Source: Mytilus californianus
Taxonomy: Eukaryota; Mollusca; Bivalvia; Mytilida; Mytilidae
DNA length: 64,000 nt
Direction: 5' to 3'
Assembly (NCBI RefSeq): GCF_021869535.1
Contig: NW_026262712.1
Location: 51,375,384 to 51,439,383, forward strand
Positions 1-12,414 of this stretch are shown in pieces. The position numbers were made by a program, and so were the translations under genes. Under the pieces are notes generated by a model that ran no database searches, was not told the DNA's origin, and saw only the letters and a program-made list of their open reading frames with translations. Positions within the stretch are counted from its first letter, which is position 1. Every line of letters begins with the position of its first letter.

Positions 1-145
1 TTTAGGTGTATTATTCATGTTATAAGTTGTATCTTGTTATATTTTTTGTTTGCAAATTAATCATTTTTAAATTAATATGATTCTTTTAATATAGAAATAA
101 GATAATTACAGGTTTCATAACCAGTTAGAATTGAATATCGTTTGA
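1..145 (+). other. 3' flank of an upstream B-box/NHL gene copy
   Basis: This stretch aligns with the downstream flank of the full-length gene (about 60566-60710): the same run of motifs occurs in order, ending in the shared stretch around 'ggtttcataaccagtt'. The matching coding region would lie to the left of the window. It shows that one more gene copy, or at least its 3' end, precedes the fragment at 150-459. Confidence 0.6.
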
Positions 146-149
146 TTGA

Positions 150-459
150 CTTTTGCATGGACGGCAATAGGAACCTTTATTTTTCACTGCAACAATAACA
201 TTCACCGTATAACACCTGACGGACAAGAGAGTATAATCTGTAGTCATTCTGATCTCAATCGCCCTACGGGTATCAATGTAGATGACAAGGACGATGTTTA
301 TGTAGGTTGAATAAGGTCTTACAATAAACACAGAATATCATCTGAAGGATGGGATCATCAAATCATCTGACAGAGGAAGATGGAATAACAAATCCATGCT
401 GTTTATGTTACAACAGGGACACAAAACAACTTCTGATGACGACATTTATAGCTTAACTT
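150..459 (+). pseudogene. 5'-truncated B-box/NHL gene fragment (last ~95 codons)
   Basis: The DNA from about 190 to 459 matches the last blades of the beta-propeller of the full-length copy at 58621-60285, including the blade with the 'VDDKG' type turn. It is broken. A TGA replaces a glycine codon at about 307-309. Bases are lost near 367, which shifts the frame, and a short stretch is missing just before the terminal stop. Nothing upstream of about 150 belongs to the gene; instead the 3' flank of another copy abuts it, so this is a partial duplication and cannot make a functional protein. Confidence 0.75.
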
Positions 460-860
460 AGATTTTGTTTAAATGCAGCGGAATTCATTGACATTTATGA
501 TATATATGAAATAATTTATTTAAATTTTTGTTGAACGTGTATTTTATGGATTTGTATATAACAGCTTTACGATACAAAATATGTAATGATTTGAGTGTGG
601 TTCCTTCATCATTATAAGACAGTTGGATATCTATAGTTTTAGTTGGTCAGTTGATACTTACCAGAATGTGGACATTTGGATAGGGAGTGTTTGTCTCCGA
701 TGGTACTTACATACTTTGCAGTGTAAAAACAATTTTTAAATTCATTTGTATTAGAATCTTTATCTTGTTATTATTTGGTTTGCAAATTAATTATTTTTAG
801 ATTAATCTGATTCTTTTGATATAAAAATTGGATTACTCTATTTAAAATGGACGGTAACAT
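460..860 (+). other. 3' flank of the truncated copy
   Basis: Non-coding. It aligns in order with the region after the stop codon of the full-length gene (60286-60690) and of the second pseudogene (12415-12790), so it is the ancestral 3' UTR and downstream flank of the gene family. No open frame is supported here. Confidence 0.6.
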
Positions 861-889
861 GAGTAATAAAATATAATTGATATGAAAGT

Positions 890-1045
890 AAGTACAGAAG
901 AAAATGGTGGGTTGAATACTATATATGTTTGGCTTGCTCACCCAACTTTGTTAATATAACAAAACTACTAGTATTAACAACTGTCAAACAAATTGGAGAT
1001 TAAGCTAGCTATTTCACCAGGTTTAACCCACCACTTCCTCTGAAC
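890..1045. repeat. Imperfect inverted repeat (foldback remnant)
   Basis: A left arm around 'aatggtgggttgaa' (about 903) and a right arm around 'ttaacccaccac' (about 1023) are reverse complements with shared flanks. The same wording occurs in the dispersed repeats at 5300, 15910 and 32850, so this is a short folded-back derivative of that family. Confidence 0.5.
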
Positions 1046-1285
1046 ATTTCTGTTCATGTTCAGGAAAATAACAATTGTTTTAACTTGCTCAGTTGGTGTA
1101 AATATAGATGAGCCGTCTAAGATTAACCTAAAGCAAATGCCTTTGCGAGGCACAGAGAAAAGCAAAAAGGAAAATAAATATTTTTTTACAAAGCCATAAT
1201 TAAAATACATATAATTTATTTTTTACAAACATGAAGGATAATTCTAGTACCTGTGTATTAATGTTTTGCTACTAATGACTATAAT

Positions 1286-1328
1286 GAGCAGCAACCCTAT
1301 ATCTATCCTTGATAGAGGGTTGCTGCTC
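1286..1328. repeat. Hairpin with 13-bp perfect arms
   Basis: GAGCAGCAACCCT at 1286-1298 is perfectly inverted as AGGGTTGCTGCTC at 1316-1328. A second short CTATC/GATAG pairing inside it leaves a tiny loop. No adjacent gene explains it; probably a small palindromic repeat. Confidence 0.7.
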
Positions 1329-1339
1329 ACTAAGATCTA

Positions 1340-1840
1340 TTAAACCAAGAGTTCCAAATGGTGAAGTTGAAATCATCACTTCGTGAATTTTACGGACGCC
1401 ATCACGAGTTGGTTGACCGTTATGGATTATCCGTTTCACAGATGATATCGGATATGTTCCCTACAATCCCTTCCCTTCTCACGAATGTGACCTACCGATT
1501 TAGACTATTTACCGGCTTTGTAATAGCATGAGCAACACTACTGGTTCCAGGATCTGCTTACCCTTCCGGAGCATCTGAGATCACCCCAAGTTTTTGGTGG
1601 GGTTCGTGTTGCTTAATCTTTAATTTTCCATGTTGTGTCTTGTGTATTATCATTTGTCTTTTTGTCTTTTTCTTATTTAGCCATGGCGTTGTCAGTTTAT
1701 TTTCGATTTATGAGTTTGACTGTCCCTCTGGTATCTTTCGCCCCTCTTCTACAAGCGTCGCGAGTGTATTTGTCTCTGTTTTTATTCTCATCTCTACACC
1801 TAGTAAAAAGTTATGTCATTTCTTATACATTTTAAGGTAA
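1340..1840 (+). repeat. Dispersed repeat family 1, near full copy
   Basis: A non-coding repeat recurring in this window as partial copies at 3565-3765 (same strand) and 13660-13885 (opposite strand). Shared anchors include 'ggacgccatcac' and 'gccatggcgttgtcagt'. The overlapping small open frames at 1635-1840 lie inside it and are not credible genes. I recognise it as a widespread bivalve repeat but cannot assign a class. Confidence 0.6.
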
Positions 1841-2129
1841 GGTTTGCGTACACAGGGAGATAATTCGAATTCAAATAATTGAAAAAAGGAGGGACCCGCC
1901 ATTTTGAATTGCTTGGATCAACCAATGTTCGATTACTACAATATTATCGAAAATAAAACAACACCTATCTCAAAAATGCATTTTGATGTGATTTCATCAA
2001 AATTTTAATCGAAGAAGTAACGTAATGACCTTCAGTTTGTTAGTTTTCATTTATATGACGTCACGTTTAGCCATAACGTCTTTGTGCAAAAACCATTCAT
2101 GAAGTTTTATTTTATTTCAAATTTATACA

Positions 2130-2440
2130 TTTTTATGCCCCCGTCGTAGCAAAGGGAGCATTGAGTTTTACTCTTGTCTGTTTGTACGTCCATCTGTACG
2201 TACGTATCATAGTGTACGTCCGTTTGTCCAAAATTGTTTTCCGTTCTCTAACTTTAGTTTGTCTCAACCAACTGATGTGAAACTTATGCACAATGCTTAT
2301 TACCACAATACACAGAATAAGTTTGAATTTTGATGTCGTCACTTTTACCGTTCTAGAGTTATGAGGGGTCGGACAGGTACCTTTCTCCTTTCTCCCGTCT
2401 CCTTTCTCTTGTCTCCCGCCGTAAAACATAAAAAACTAAT
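2130..2440. repeat. Dispersed bivalve-type repeat (CCCCCGTCGTAGC start)
   Basis: The stretch begins with a 'gcccccgtcgtagcaaaggg' motif followed by several cgtccg/cgtacg runs, a pattern typical of a family common in bivalve genomes. The 98-codon antisense frame over it is a by-product. Class unresolved. Confidence 0.4.
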
Positions 2441-3564
2441 GTATGGGAAGCTCATTTCAAAAGAAATCGATCTAAAGTCTTGTTTTCATGGCTTGTCCCC
2501 GTCTTGTCCTTTCACAAGATAGAAGTGTTGTTTATTCTGCTTCAAGAACCTCAATAACTTTTACATTGACTGTTCAAAAATAAAAACACGAATAAGACGA
2601 AAATGAAAATTGTTGAAATTAAAATGAAATAATCATTGAAGTATGCTACATAATATCTTGATAGTATATTTATGTAACCATTAGAGGTGTTTAGTCCTAG
2701 TATATTGTTCTTTTTATGGAAAATGGCATTCTCTGTTAAATATATTCGAATTAGTCCGTAAGCTAAAATTTAATCTGGATAGCAAGAAAATTGAGTTGTA
2801 TTTTTTTCATGTAAGCTGTCAATTTGAAACTTTCAAAAAAACCTTGATTTTGATACATTTTTGTGAGGAACAATCATGGAATTTTTCTCATTCTTGTTTT
2901 ATAATCAAAGTAAACTTATTACCGATATGTGATATTTGTGTTGTATCACAGATGATCGAAGTTACGTTCCACTTGTCGTAGTACGTCTTTAGTTAGCAAA
3001 AGCACTTGCTCACATAATTCTTAATTGCAAAGATCTACATGTCGGGTGTTTTTATTAGGCAGATATTTCTTACATGTACCCTTCAGAATCCTCCAAATTC
3101 GACCGATTTATGTGGCTTGGCGTTCGTATTGTTCAATTTTAAGGGTTTTTGTTGCATTAATTATAGTGTTTTGTGGACTGATGTATTACTCATAGTCTTT
3201 TTTCCGTTTTGATTATTGTGTTGTCTGTTAAAATAGACTTATTGTTTTGTTTGCCTGCTTGATGTATATGCAAAAAGATAGCAAACTTATAACATAAAAT
3301 TAGAATAAACCAAGACATCTCGTCAGTGTCAGGTATGTGAATCAGCTATAGACGGAGCTTATGTTTATGGCAGTCACATAAGTATAAAATACAACCATTG
3401 AATAGATTATTATAATAATAGAGAAGACCGTCAATATAAAATACGGATCAAATACCATGTAATAAAAAGGACGGGTGGATGAATGACAATAAAATAACCC
3501 GACAAAAGAGACAAAAATTAAGAAAAGCATGTGAACAAACGCATGTTACTAATACAGTAAGCTA
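2441..3564. other. Non-coding, part of duplicated unit
   Basis: No gene seen. Parts of 2680-3540 align with 14760-15540 (for example 'ttagaggtgt.tagtcct' then 'aaaatggcatt.tctgtt'), so this is intergenic DNA of the duplicated gene unit. Confidence 0.5.
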
Positions 3565-3765
3565 TATGAAAGCTATTAAACTATGAGTTCTAAGTGGTGA
3601 AGTTCAAATCATCCATTCGAAAATTTCAAGGACGCCATCACAAGTTGTGTTTTGTATACTGTTATTTGTTTGGTTTTTGTTTTCTTTTCGTTGTTCGCCA
3701 TGGCGTTGTCAGTTTGTTTTAGAGTTTGAATGTCCCTTTGGTACCTTTAACCACTAACGAGAGGT
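3565..3765 (+). repeat. Dispersed repeat family 1, internally deleted copy
   Basis: Shares both ends of the copy at 1340-1755 but lacks its middle; the 'ggacgccatcac' and 'gccatggcgttgtcagt' anchors are close together here. Non-coding. Confidence 0.55.
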
Positions 3766-4260
3766 TATATCTTTGAAAAATAAAGGAAAAGCAAATACTC
3801 CAAACAACAAATAGAAAACCCCAATAATTTACAGGTAAGTCTGCTTTGGTACTTTCATTATATTAATTATGACAAATGCTATGATTGAGGTATGGATAAA
3901 GCTTGTACCTGGATGAACCATAATATGGAATGCTCCAGACCATAACGGCATAAGATAAGAAAAGGAATACAAGAACAGCAAAAAATTGTCTGAGAGAGTT
4001 AGTTTGATCAATGTTTTATAACTATTTCATAATCTAGAAATATGCAAACAAAGAAGTATCAACAATATCATGCCAATGTAGAAACTTTAGACACTTGGAT
4101 AGTAATTAACATTAATATGCAATTCCTATTTGTTAAACCACATGTTAGCTTTCTAATGTTTTCATGATTGCCTCATGTTATTCTACATCGTCTCTTAACT
4201 GGCATTAAGAACATACACGGACCATTTGTTACATGTATTATACGATATCCTAACAAAAAG
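3766..4260. other. Non-coding intergenic DNA
   Basis: No gene seen. 3830-4080 has counterparts in the downstream flank of the full-length gene (about 61210-61450), which supports it as duplicated intergenic sequence. Confidence 0.4.
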
Positions 4261-4264
4261 TTCA

Positions 4265-4345
4265 TCGTAGATACCAGGATTGAATTTTGTATTTGCGCCA
4301 GACGCGCGTTTCGTCTCAAAAGATTCACCAGTGACGCTCAAATAA
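4265..4345 (+). repeat. Dispersed repeat family 2 fragment
   Basis: Contains the anchor 'ccagacgcgcgtttcgtc' followed by 'accagtgacgctca', also present at 5500 and 27345. Short, non-coding, probably a MITE or SINE-like remnant. Confidence 0.55.
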
Positions 4346-5084
4346 AAAATATACATGATATATAAGAACAGTATGTAATCGTACTATCGACGTTTTTTTA
4401 TTATAAGTTTTATATGTTAAAAAAAAATCAAGAAAAACAAACGATATCTTACGCATGCATTTGCTAAAAGCAGAATTTGATAAGGCAGATTCTATTAAAC
4501 AATTTCGTACCTTTTGCATTTGTCTTAATTAAATTATCTGTAACATTCTTACAGACTTATTAAGATAATATAGAGAATGGCAATAACATATCAACTTCAA
4601 AATATTTACATGTTCTTGGTTTATAGAAAGACATTTCTTGAGACAATTTTACCGAAATTTCTTTACACAAGTTGAACTCTTTTTAGGATTTTGATTCGAA
4701 AATTTTTTTGCAGGTATATTATTTTAACGATAATTGTTTTGTTTTCAAATCAACGTGCAAAATTCATTGAAATAAGTGACATAGCCTGTTGACTGTTCCT
4801 TTACTTTGATATTCCAATCCAAATTTCGATCAATATTTCCTTGTTTTTCAAAATTTAAAATGTTGTTTCAATTAATACGTACAGTCTTCATATATTAGTG
4901 AAAATTTTGTACACGTATTTCGTTGTTTTAAAATATCTTTTTACTTTTCGAAATATAGATAAAAATCTTGTTGGTCCACGACACAATCACGTGATTATTG
5001 AACGTTTTCTTGTTTTACCGTCTTAAAGACATAAATAACTACCGTTATAATTTAAATGAAATTTTAGAGGCTTTCTTAGAATCC
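4346..5084. other. Non-coding AT-rich stretch
   Basis: No gene seen. 4930-5090 has a counterpart at 17540-17710 ('ggtccac.acacaatcacgtgatt'), so it is part of the duplicated unit. Confidence 0.4.
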
Positions 5085-5400
5085 TAGGCCTAAATAAAAG
5101 CAACAGTAGTATACCGCTGTTCGAAACTCATAAATCGATAGAGATAAAAACAAATCCGGGTTACAAACTAAAACTGAGGGAAACGCATCAAATATAAGAG
5201 GAGAACAACGACACAACAAAAACACAACATTAAAATGTAACACACACAGAAACGAACTATAATATAACAATGGCCATTTTCCTGACTTGGTACAGGACAT
5301 TTTAAGACAAAAAATGGTGGGTTGAACCTGGTTTTGTGGCATGCCAAACCTCCCGCTTTTATGGCAACGTCAAACACAACACCAAAACGACAACATCACA
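5085..5400 (+). repeat. Dispersed repeat family 3, copy 1
   Basis: One of three same-strand copies (also 15645-15990 and 32600-32925). Anchors are 'cataaatcgat', 'aatccgggttacaaacta', 'cctgacttggtacaggacat' and 'aatggtgggttgaacctgg'. The antisense strand is fairly open in all copies, but the frames differ in length and start and no domain is recognisable. Confidence 0.65.
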
Positions 5401-5484
5401 TAACAGGACCACAATACAAATAAATGGGAGAACATATAGGACAAAGAAACACACGAATAATAGCTAACAAAAGGTACTAGACTT

Positions 5485-5680
5485 AAAATTCAATACACCA
5501 GACGTGCGTCTCGTCCACACAAGACCAACCAGTGACGCTCAGATGAAAAAAGTTTGAAAGCCAAAACAAGTACAAAGCTGAAGAGCACCGAGGACCAAAA
5601 CTTCCAAAAAGTTGCGCCTAACACGGCCAGGGTTTTCTGCCTGGGACAAGAACATCCTTATTATTTAGAATAATTTATAA
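5485..5680 (+). repeat. Dispersed repeat family 2, longer copy
   Basis: Shares 'ccagacgtgcgtctcgtc', 'ccagtgacgctcag' and 'gaggaccaaaac' with the copies at 4265 and 27308. Non-coding. Confidence 0.55.
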
Positions 5681-5699
5681 TTTTGCAAACAGTCAATTT

Positions 5700-7320
5700 T
5701 ATAAAATGACTATATAATAGATATACATGATAAAACCGAAGTGGGGACTAACTACAGAATAAAAACGGATACTTTACATAAAACAACTTAATCCAACACA
5801 TAAAAATACACAGCCGAGTTAGCCAAAGCCTCAACGCACAAAGTGACGTCACATTTGAAATTATTCCTAATTCAGAGGAAATCTGAAAACCATTGTTACT
5901 GGTATTAACACCACCAATGGACTCAACACAAAATCCATACTGCATACATTGGAGATTTCTGAAATTAAAACACTTCTATGGGGAATAATTCTTAAAATAA
6001 TGAGTGTTGAAGTGGATTGTCATCTTTACATACGCATACCAGTACAACTTATTCGCCTGTGAACACAAGATACATCCATTTATGTGTTTTTCTAAACACT
6101 TCGAAAAATTTATTATCAAATTCCACACTTTTAAGTAAGTTAAAAACGGCTAATGTGAATTCGAAACCTAAAGGCCTAAATCGTACTATCAAAAGTAAAA
6201 CAATAAACGAAACAAAAGTAGCAGATATTAATCAGACACATCAATTGCTATAGGTTCATGGCTTTGGATATTTACACAAAGAAAGTGGCTCGATTTAACA
6301 AATTTGTGAATGCTGAACTCCCCTAGACCCACCTGTTACGGTAATGTAGCAACACATCTTACTAAAAAGCGGTAAAAATCAGATGGATCAATTCTCCCAT
6401 ACTTAAATGTATTTAGTTACCAACGAGTAAATCTGAAGAAAAAAAAGGTTTTCAAACAAATAGAATTCAGAATGAGGTTTTCACTATCTTATAGCATTCC
6501 ATATGTTCAACATCACATAAGTTCCACCAAATATTTGCTCAGAATAATCAACATTTTCCCCAAATGACTTAAGTATATTGATGATTACTCTTGTTCATTC
6601 AATTTCCATGGACACTTTTTTTCCATTTTAAATGTTACAGACAACATATGTCAAGTGAGGCTTTACTAGAAGTAATTACCTTAGTTTTTTTTGTCTATCA
6701 CGTTTGCGATGGTACAAATGTATCATCGATATTCAGTTGTCCAATATTATAGTTTTATTAACAAATTCAACTCTTTTTTTGCCGGATGCATATCCAGCGC
6801 ATATCATGATAATGTCTTGCTGAAAAGTACAGAACGAGGATACATGTTTCTTTGAAATTTATTCATTCACCAATTTTAAATCTGAGAGCCTTCAAAGTTT
6901 TTAAGAATATGTTTATATATATTGAAAATGTGCAACTTCTTTTGTGTGCACTGTATAATTTGCTCAGTTTGCTAACGGTGATTCCTCGTTCGTTGTCGGT
7001 AGTGTTCCTGGTCACTTCATACATGTGATGATCTTTTTTTAGAGGTAACTGAATCTACTGGGAGACAGTAAATTTTCTGTCCTTTATCGATTTGGAGAAT
7101 TATATAACACTAGTATGGCAAAGAATTGAACCCCATTTATCTATACATAGGGCAAATTATGCATTTTAAGGATATGACATATTTCTTCTGTGATAGCTAG
7201 TCAATTATGTAAAGATTACCATTGAATGTACACCTGTAGTACTTTATAGATTAAACCTAATCGGGTGTAGCATAGTCACTTTCTTCACTTCAATTTGTGT
7301 AATTTAAGAAATTTGAAGAC
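5700..7320. repeat. Segmental duplicate of 17690-18508 plus 21935-22850
   Basis: Aligns in order with two blocks further right, for example 'cttcgaaaa.t.tattatcaaa', 'aactcccctagacccacctgttac' and 'gtcctttatcgattt'. In the right-hand copy a 3.4-kb element splits the alignment near 18509; here that element is absent. No gene; the 78-codon frame at 6017-6253 is not conserved in the duplicate. Confidence 0.7.
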
Positions 7321-7451
7321 TGATATCAATGATCGGATTATTGATATTCCAATGCATTTCGTTTTTCAAATTGTTACTGATCAACGTACAATTTGTACCT
7401 GATAAAGATTATTTCATAAGATGTGTTGTGGCACCATCTTGGTTGTTTTAC

Positions 7452-8732
7452 ATATAGAAATAAGATGTGGTATGATTGCCAATGAGACACCTCTCCACCA
7501 GAAACCTAATGACGTAGAAATTAACAACTTTAGATCACCGTATGGCCTTAAGCAATGAGCAAAATTCATACAACATAATCAGCTTAAAAGCCCCAAAATG
7601 ACAAATGTAAATCATTTTAAACGAGAAAACAAAGGCCTGATTTATTAATAAAACAATGAAAGAAAAACAAATATGATATACAGCAATAAACGGCAACTGA
7701 ATTACAGGCTCCTGACTTGAGACAGGCACACAAAGAATGTGGCAGGTTCAAACAAGTTTGCTGGCGCCATAACTACCTTGGGATAGTGGTGTAACAGTAC
7801 AACAAAAGTACAAACCATGAAATCCGATGAAACTCCTCAGATCAACACAAAGCAGAAACCAGTCCATTCGTGGCAGGGCATTTATACATTCCCACAAAAA
7901 AAGACACTTAGTACAGACGTCAAAGTACTCAAAGTCAGTGCTGACAGCCAGACTAAAGCAAATAATAACTAATAAAAAAAATCATGTATCTCAGAATAAA
8001 CTATCAATCAGTACACATCCAACATCCAAAAGATTTAGACAAAGACGTCATCAACAGTTCGAGAAAAACATGAGCTTGTCCAATACCAAGATACAGGTAT
8101 CGACATATGATATCTAGGTATCGGTCATTTGCAACAAAAAAGTGTCAGCCGACTTCTTACAGGAGTTATTTCCCTTGAATGACTTTAATAAGCAAAACAT
8201 GACTAGCAAGATAAGATCTGCAATTAGGTTTAAAACCAGATATTGTTTGTCGACTCCTTTTTAGAGTTAATTCCCTTTGATGTGTATGTTGTTTTGTCTT
8301 TTACCTTAAAACTACTAGTATAATAGACAGATAAAACATTAACAAGCAAAACATGACTTAACATGACTTAAATGGTTCGTTCTTATGTTGTACTGTTACA
8401 CCACTGCCCCAGGTTAGTGGGAGGGTTGGGATCCCGCTAACATTTTGTGTGTATGTGTGTGTCCCAAGTCAGGAAGCTGTAATTCAGTGGTTGTCGTTTG
8501 TTGCTGTGTTACATATTTGTTTTACGTTCATTTTTGTGAACGTAAATTAAGCCGTTAGTTTTCTCTTTTGAATTGGTTAACATTTGTCATTTCGGGGCCT
8601 TTTATAGCTGACTATGCGGTAAGGCTTTGTTCATTGTTTAAGGCCGTAAGCTGTTAATTTCTGTGTAATTTAGTTTCTTGTGAAAAGTTGACTAATTGGC
8701 ATTCATACCACATCTTTTTTGTTATAAGTTCT
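7452..8732. mobile_element. Foldback element with ~340-bp inverted ends (family 4)
   Basis: The left end (7452-7810, starting near 'gatgtggtatgattgccaat') is repeated in inverse at 8384-8732 (ending near 'attggcattcataccacatc'). Matching internal points are 'cggcctgacttgagacaggc'-type wording at 7715 and 'tgtcccaagtcagga' at 8459. About 570 bp of non-coding DNA lies between. The 96-codon frame at 7827-8117 is in this spacer and has no recognisable domain. Single-end copies occur at 36420-36720 and 55640-56000. Confidence 0.65.
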
Positions 8733-8739
8733 ATCATTA

Positions 8740-9764
8740 TATCTCATTATGCATTTTCTTTATAAAACTAAAGGCGAATATATTTTCTATTTTTACGACA
8801 TTGTCTGCAAAAAAGACTACTAATCGGTTAATAGTTTCAAAAGCTATCAGCCGGTTAATAGTATTTTACGGAAATTTTCCCGTACTTTTAGTATTGTTTG
8901 AATTGACTTGTCTCACAAAACGTTTATACTGAAACTGTGTTATGCACGCACTCAAATTATCTTGACGTCAATACATAATATAGAATCGCAAAATTTTAAC
9001 GTACGATTCAAATATAAAATGATGGGTTAACAAAAATAAATCATTTGTCAAAGTTGTAAATATAACCGAACAACGAGAATATCTAAATATTGTCTCGAAA
9101 TATATACAAGTTTCTTTCTGTAATATAAAACACTTTTTTTACTAGTTATTCGGACAATAGCAAAGGTAATGTTAACCCTCGACGGCAACTACTTCACTCC
9201 GCCTCTCAGCGTGAAATTGGAATTTACTGCTGCCTCGGGTTGCAATAAACTTGCTATTGCCCGAAAATATAGCCAGTAAATAAGTTTAAACTATTAAGTC
9301 AAATGTTGTTGGAATTGTGAATAGACCCTTGATTGGAGTGTTTGCTCTTATATGATGTCGTTTTACTCTTTTCTATGATTTGGGCAAAACTTATTGAAGA
9401 TAACGAGAAATTGTAAACAGAAAAACAAATAAGCAATACAAGATCAACATAAAGAGATTATTGTCATGAGTTCTATTCTAGTCCACAATGTTGGAGAGTA
9501 TTCATTGAATGAAGCTTTATTGCATAAGCAACAACATTGCTTTAGCAAAATACAAGGTATATACCTATATGACAAATATGACAGAATACAGAGAACAATT
9601 AAATAAATCAAATAATGCAGAGATAACTTATAATAACACAAACATGTGTACAACATATTAACTGATAATATGGTTAATGATGAACATAGACCTAGGTAAG
9701 TAACACCGGCTCTTTAGAGTCTCTAGTTACATTAACGATCAATAATGTATTCTCTCTTTTATAG
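8740..9764 (+). other. Upstream flank of pseudogene, shared with full-length gene
   Basis: Aligns with 56385-57348 upstream of the intact gene (for example 'ttttacga.attgt', 'cccgtacttttA', 'tatgacgtcaatac' type blocks). It carries a hairpin around 9135-9280 with ends near 'gacaatagcaa' and 'ttgctattgcc', also seen in the partner. Probably first-intron or promoter sequence of the family. Confidence 0.55.
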
Positions 9765-9828
9765 ATGTGCAAGATACATGTTAACATCGAAGGACATCCT
9801 CACTAATATATGAAAGAATAAAGTCAAC
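9765..9828 (+). other. Predicted non-coding 5' UTR exon of the pseudogene
   Basis: A pyrimidine tract ending in 'ttttatag' precedes it and a 'gtaagg' donor follows at 9829. The exon body and both splice signals are conserved with 57349-57420 upstream of the intact copy, whereas flanking DNA diverges more. Splicing is inferred; no transcript data. Confidence 0.5.
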
Positions 9829-10891
9829 GTAAGGAATATTTTATATTTTAAAAGAGATCAGATATATATGTGGTTTCTGTTCAAGAAGGATGTTCAGATT
9901 GTCCAAAATATAAAAACGATCCGAACTTAAAATGATACTTTACAAAAATTTAACTGGAATGTGTAGATGTGCTGTTTGAGACCAGGCGACATCGCTTGAT
10001 AACCGTTATCCCTTATTTCCCCAAATTTTCGGATTACAAATTTTTTGGCCAATTTGAAGCAATTCTGTATACTATATAATGCTATCTTTCGTTTAGTCGT
10101 CAGCAAGACCGACATACCCAGAAAATATCAAATATTATACTTAACAGCTCCAAACAATTTGACAAATCGAGTTCAAACCGATTAAATAATTTATATAAGT
10201 TTCGCTATAAAGTTTCTAAACTATTTTGGTCAGAAGTAAACCATGCTGGCAAAGGTAGATTACATAGATGATCGTTTAGTTTTACCAGGCTCAAGGAATA
10301 CTGTTAACAACGATTGCAAAAATCAAAACGGCTGACAAGACTAATTTAATTCGTGAGGGCCAGTCTTTATACTAAGAATAATTTCCGAATAAAGGATCAT
10401 CCATCATTTGTATACTTACATTTCTCAATATAAAATATACAGATTTTCTCGCTTGGGCCGATACAGTAAAAGTGAGACAAGCATTCGAGTTGAGATGACC
10501 AATAATAATCTGTTTATCGTTTTTGACCTATGACGACGTTGTTAATTTCATTGACAACGGGCACGTGCGCCCTTTATTTCTAGCGATAATTTTTTTTATA
10601 TCACTCTACAGTGCTGATAAAGCAAATTATCAGTCAGTAAGATCAATGGAAAATTTCGTAAAAAAGCGATAAGAATGTTTATGACACAACTGTCCACATG
10701 ACACCCCAGAAAGTAGATGTTAGCAAAATTCAGCGTAAGACCTTCACCAATGTGAAATACATACAGCTATCAAAAGGCTCGAACAAGACATAATGTATAA
10801 CAATTCAAAACGAAATCCCGTTTGCACTTTTTCTTTCGAACGATAAAAATCATTCGAAATATATTCAGTAGTCTTCACTTTATTTTTTAGA

Positions 10892-12414
10892 ATGACGGAC
10901 AAAAAATTGTGTTCTGGATGTTTACGAGATGACGAGAAAATCGAGGCTGAAGCATGGTGTAATGAATGCTTAGAAGAAGTTTGTAAGACATGCGCAAAAG
11001 TACACAGAAAACTTAAACCGCCACATAAAGTTATACCACTTCACCAGGTCAGTTATCTTAGTTCTTCTATTCTGAAAATCAGTTAAGACTGTGATGTCCA
11101 TCCAACCAAAGGACCGTTCTGTTCTGTACCCAACATGACAAGGTCATCCTAAATTGTTGAAGTGTCAAACTAAAGATGAAAAAGAGTTTGATAGGCAAAG
11201 AGATAAATTCCTCCAACAGATTTCTTCCACCAGACAACAGATTAACAATCATCTAGATCAAATTGAAAAGGAAACCGTAGACGAATTGAAAAAACAGTTA
11301 AAAAAAACCAAACACAAAATGGATGAGGCGAAACATAAAACACAGACAGGATTCGAGTCAGTAGCGACATGGATAAACGAATTGTCATCGATAGAAACCA
11401 TCAGTAATGAAGTACTTTTATTTCAGACAATCAATCAAAGTAATGGATAATAATACACAAATAGAAGAAACCAATATTTGCGAGCTCAATAAGCATCACA
11501 AAATAGAATTTGATCCATTTGATACAAACGATCTTCCAATGGTACTTAGGTCGATGGGAAAGATTTCACTTACAGAAAATCAAATGCATATACCAGAATT
11601 ACAGCACAATTTACAACAAGTACAAGTACCAAAAAAATCAACAGAAGGCGAAATAAAACGAACTAATTATTTTCTAACATCAGTATTAGGATCAGAAGTT
11701 GAAATAGAAAACGGTTGTTTTGTGTCCGGAAAGAGACTTCTCTTACCACATAACAACTCACCAAGCATCACGGTATGTGGATATGATGGGAATGATGTTC
11801 ACGGGATCAACTTAGAACATAAACCAAAAGATGTGGCTATGATCGACAACAAACATTCAATAGTTACTTTAAAATTCAAAGGATTCCAGATATTAGATCT
11901 GACAACACTTACCTTAGGAAGGCGTATCAAACATGGAGGAAAAAGATGCTATGCTGTGATAGGTATTAATAATCAGATATGGACGTCTAATGGAGGCACA
12001 ACTATTAGTCAGATTGATATCAGTGGTAATATACTACATAGTACAACAACAAAGAATGATATACAGAACTTTTGTATAGACAACAACAAAAACATTTACC
12101 ATACTCCACGGTCTTTCAGCGACAATAACGTATACCGTTTAACACATGACGAACAGGAGAGTATATTCTATAGTCATTCTGATCTCATTCGTCCTTGGGG
12201 TATCGATGTAGATGACAAGGGCAATGTTTATGTATGTGGAATGGGGTCTTTCAACACACACAGAATATCATATGATGGAAATGATTATCAAATCATACTC
12301 ACAAAGGACGATGGAATAAATATTCCATGGGGTTTATTCTACAATAGAGAAACAAAACAGCTTCTGATTGTCAACGATTATATGAAAAGTATCGCCATGT
12401 ATAATTTACCTTAG
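10892..12414 (+). pseudogene. B-box/coiled-coil/NHL-propeller pseudogene
   Basis: Closely related to the intact gene at 58621-60285 over the whole length, including the acceptor 'tttttag' one base before the ATG. Three lesions are visible. A TAA (11084-11086) replaces a lysine codon after the first B-box. A net loss of 137 nt removes most of B-box 2 and part of the coiled coil (junction near 11145). A 4-nt 'atca' duplication near 11431-11438 shifts the frame before the propeller. The rest survives as separate open pieces: 10892-11086 (B-box 1), 11154-11450 (coiled coil) and 11407-12414 (335 codons, propeller). The long open propeller suggests recent loss. It could still make a truncated product, but the combination makes a pseudogene more likely. 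Confidence 0.85.

Noticed and set aside
1890..1905. Third candidate YY1-type promoter (CCCGCCATTTTG)
   Set aside because: Lacks the ETS-like stretch and the 'ggtaagaat' donor at the expected distance, so probably chance.
7827..8117. 96-codon basic frame
   Set aside because: Lies in the spacer of a foldback element; parts recur in the decayed copy near 19650 without an open frame.
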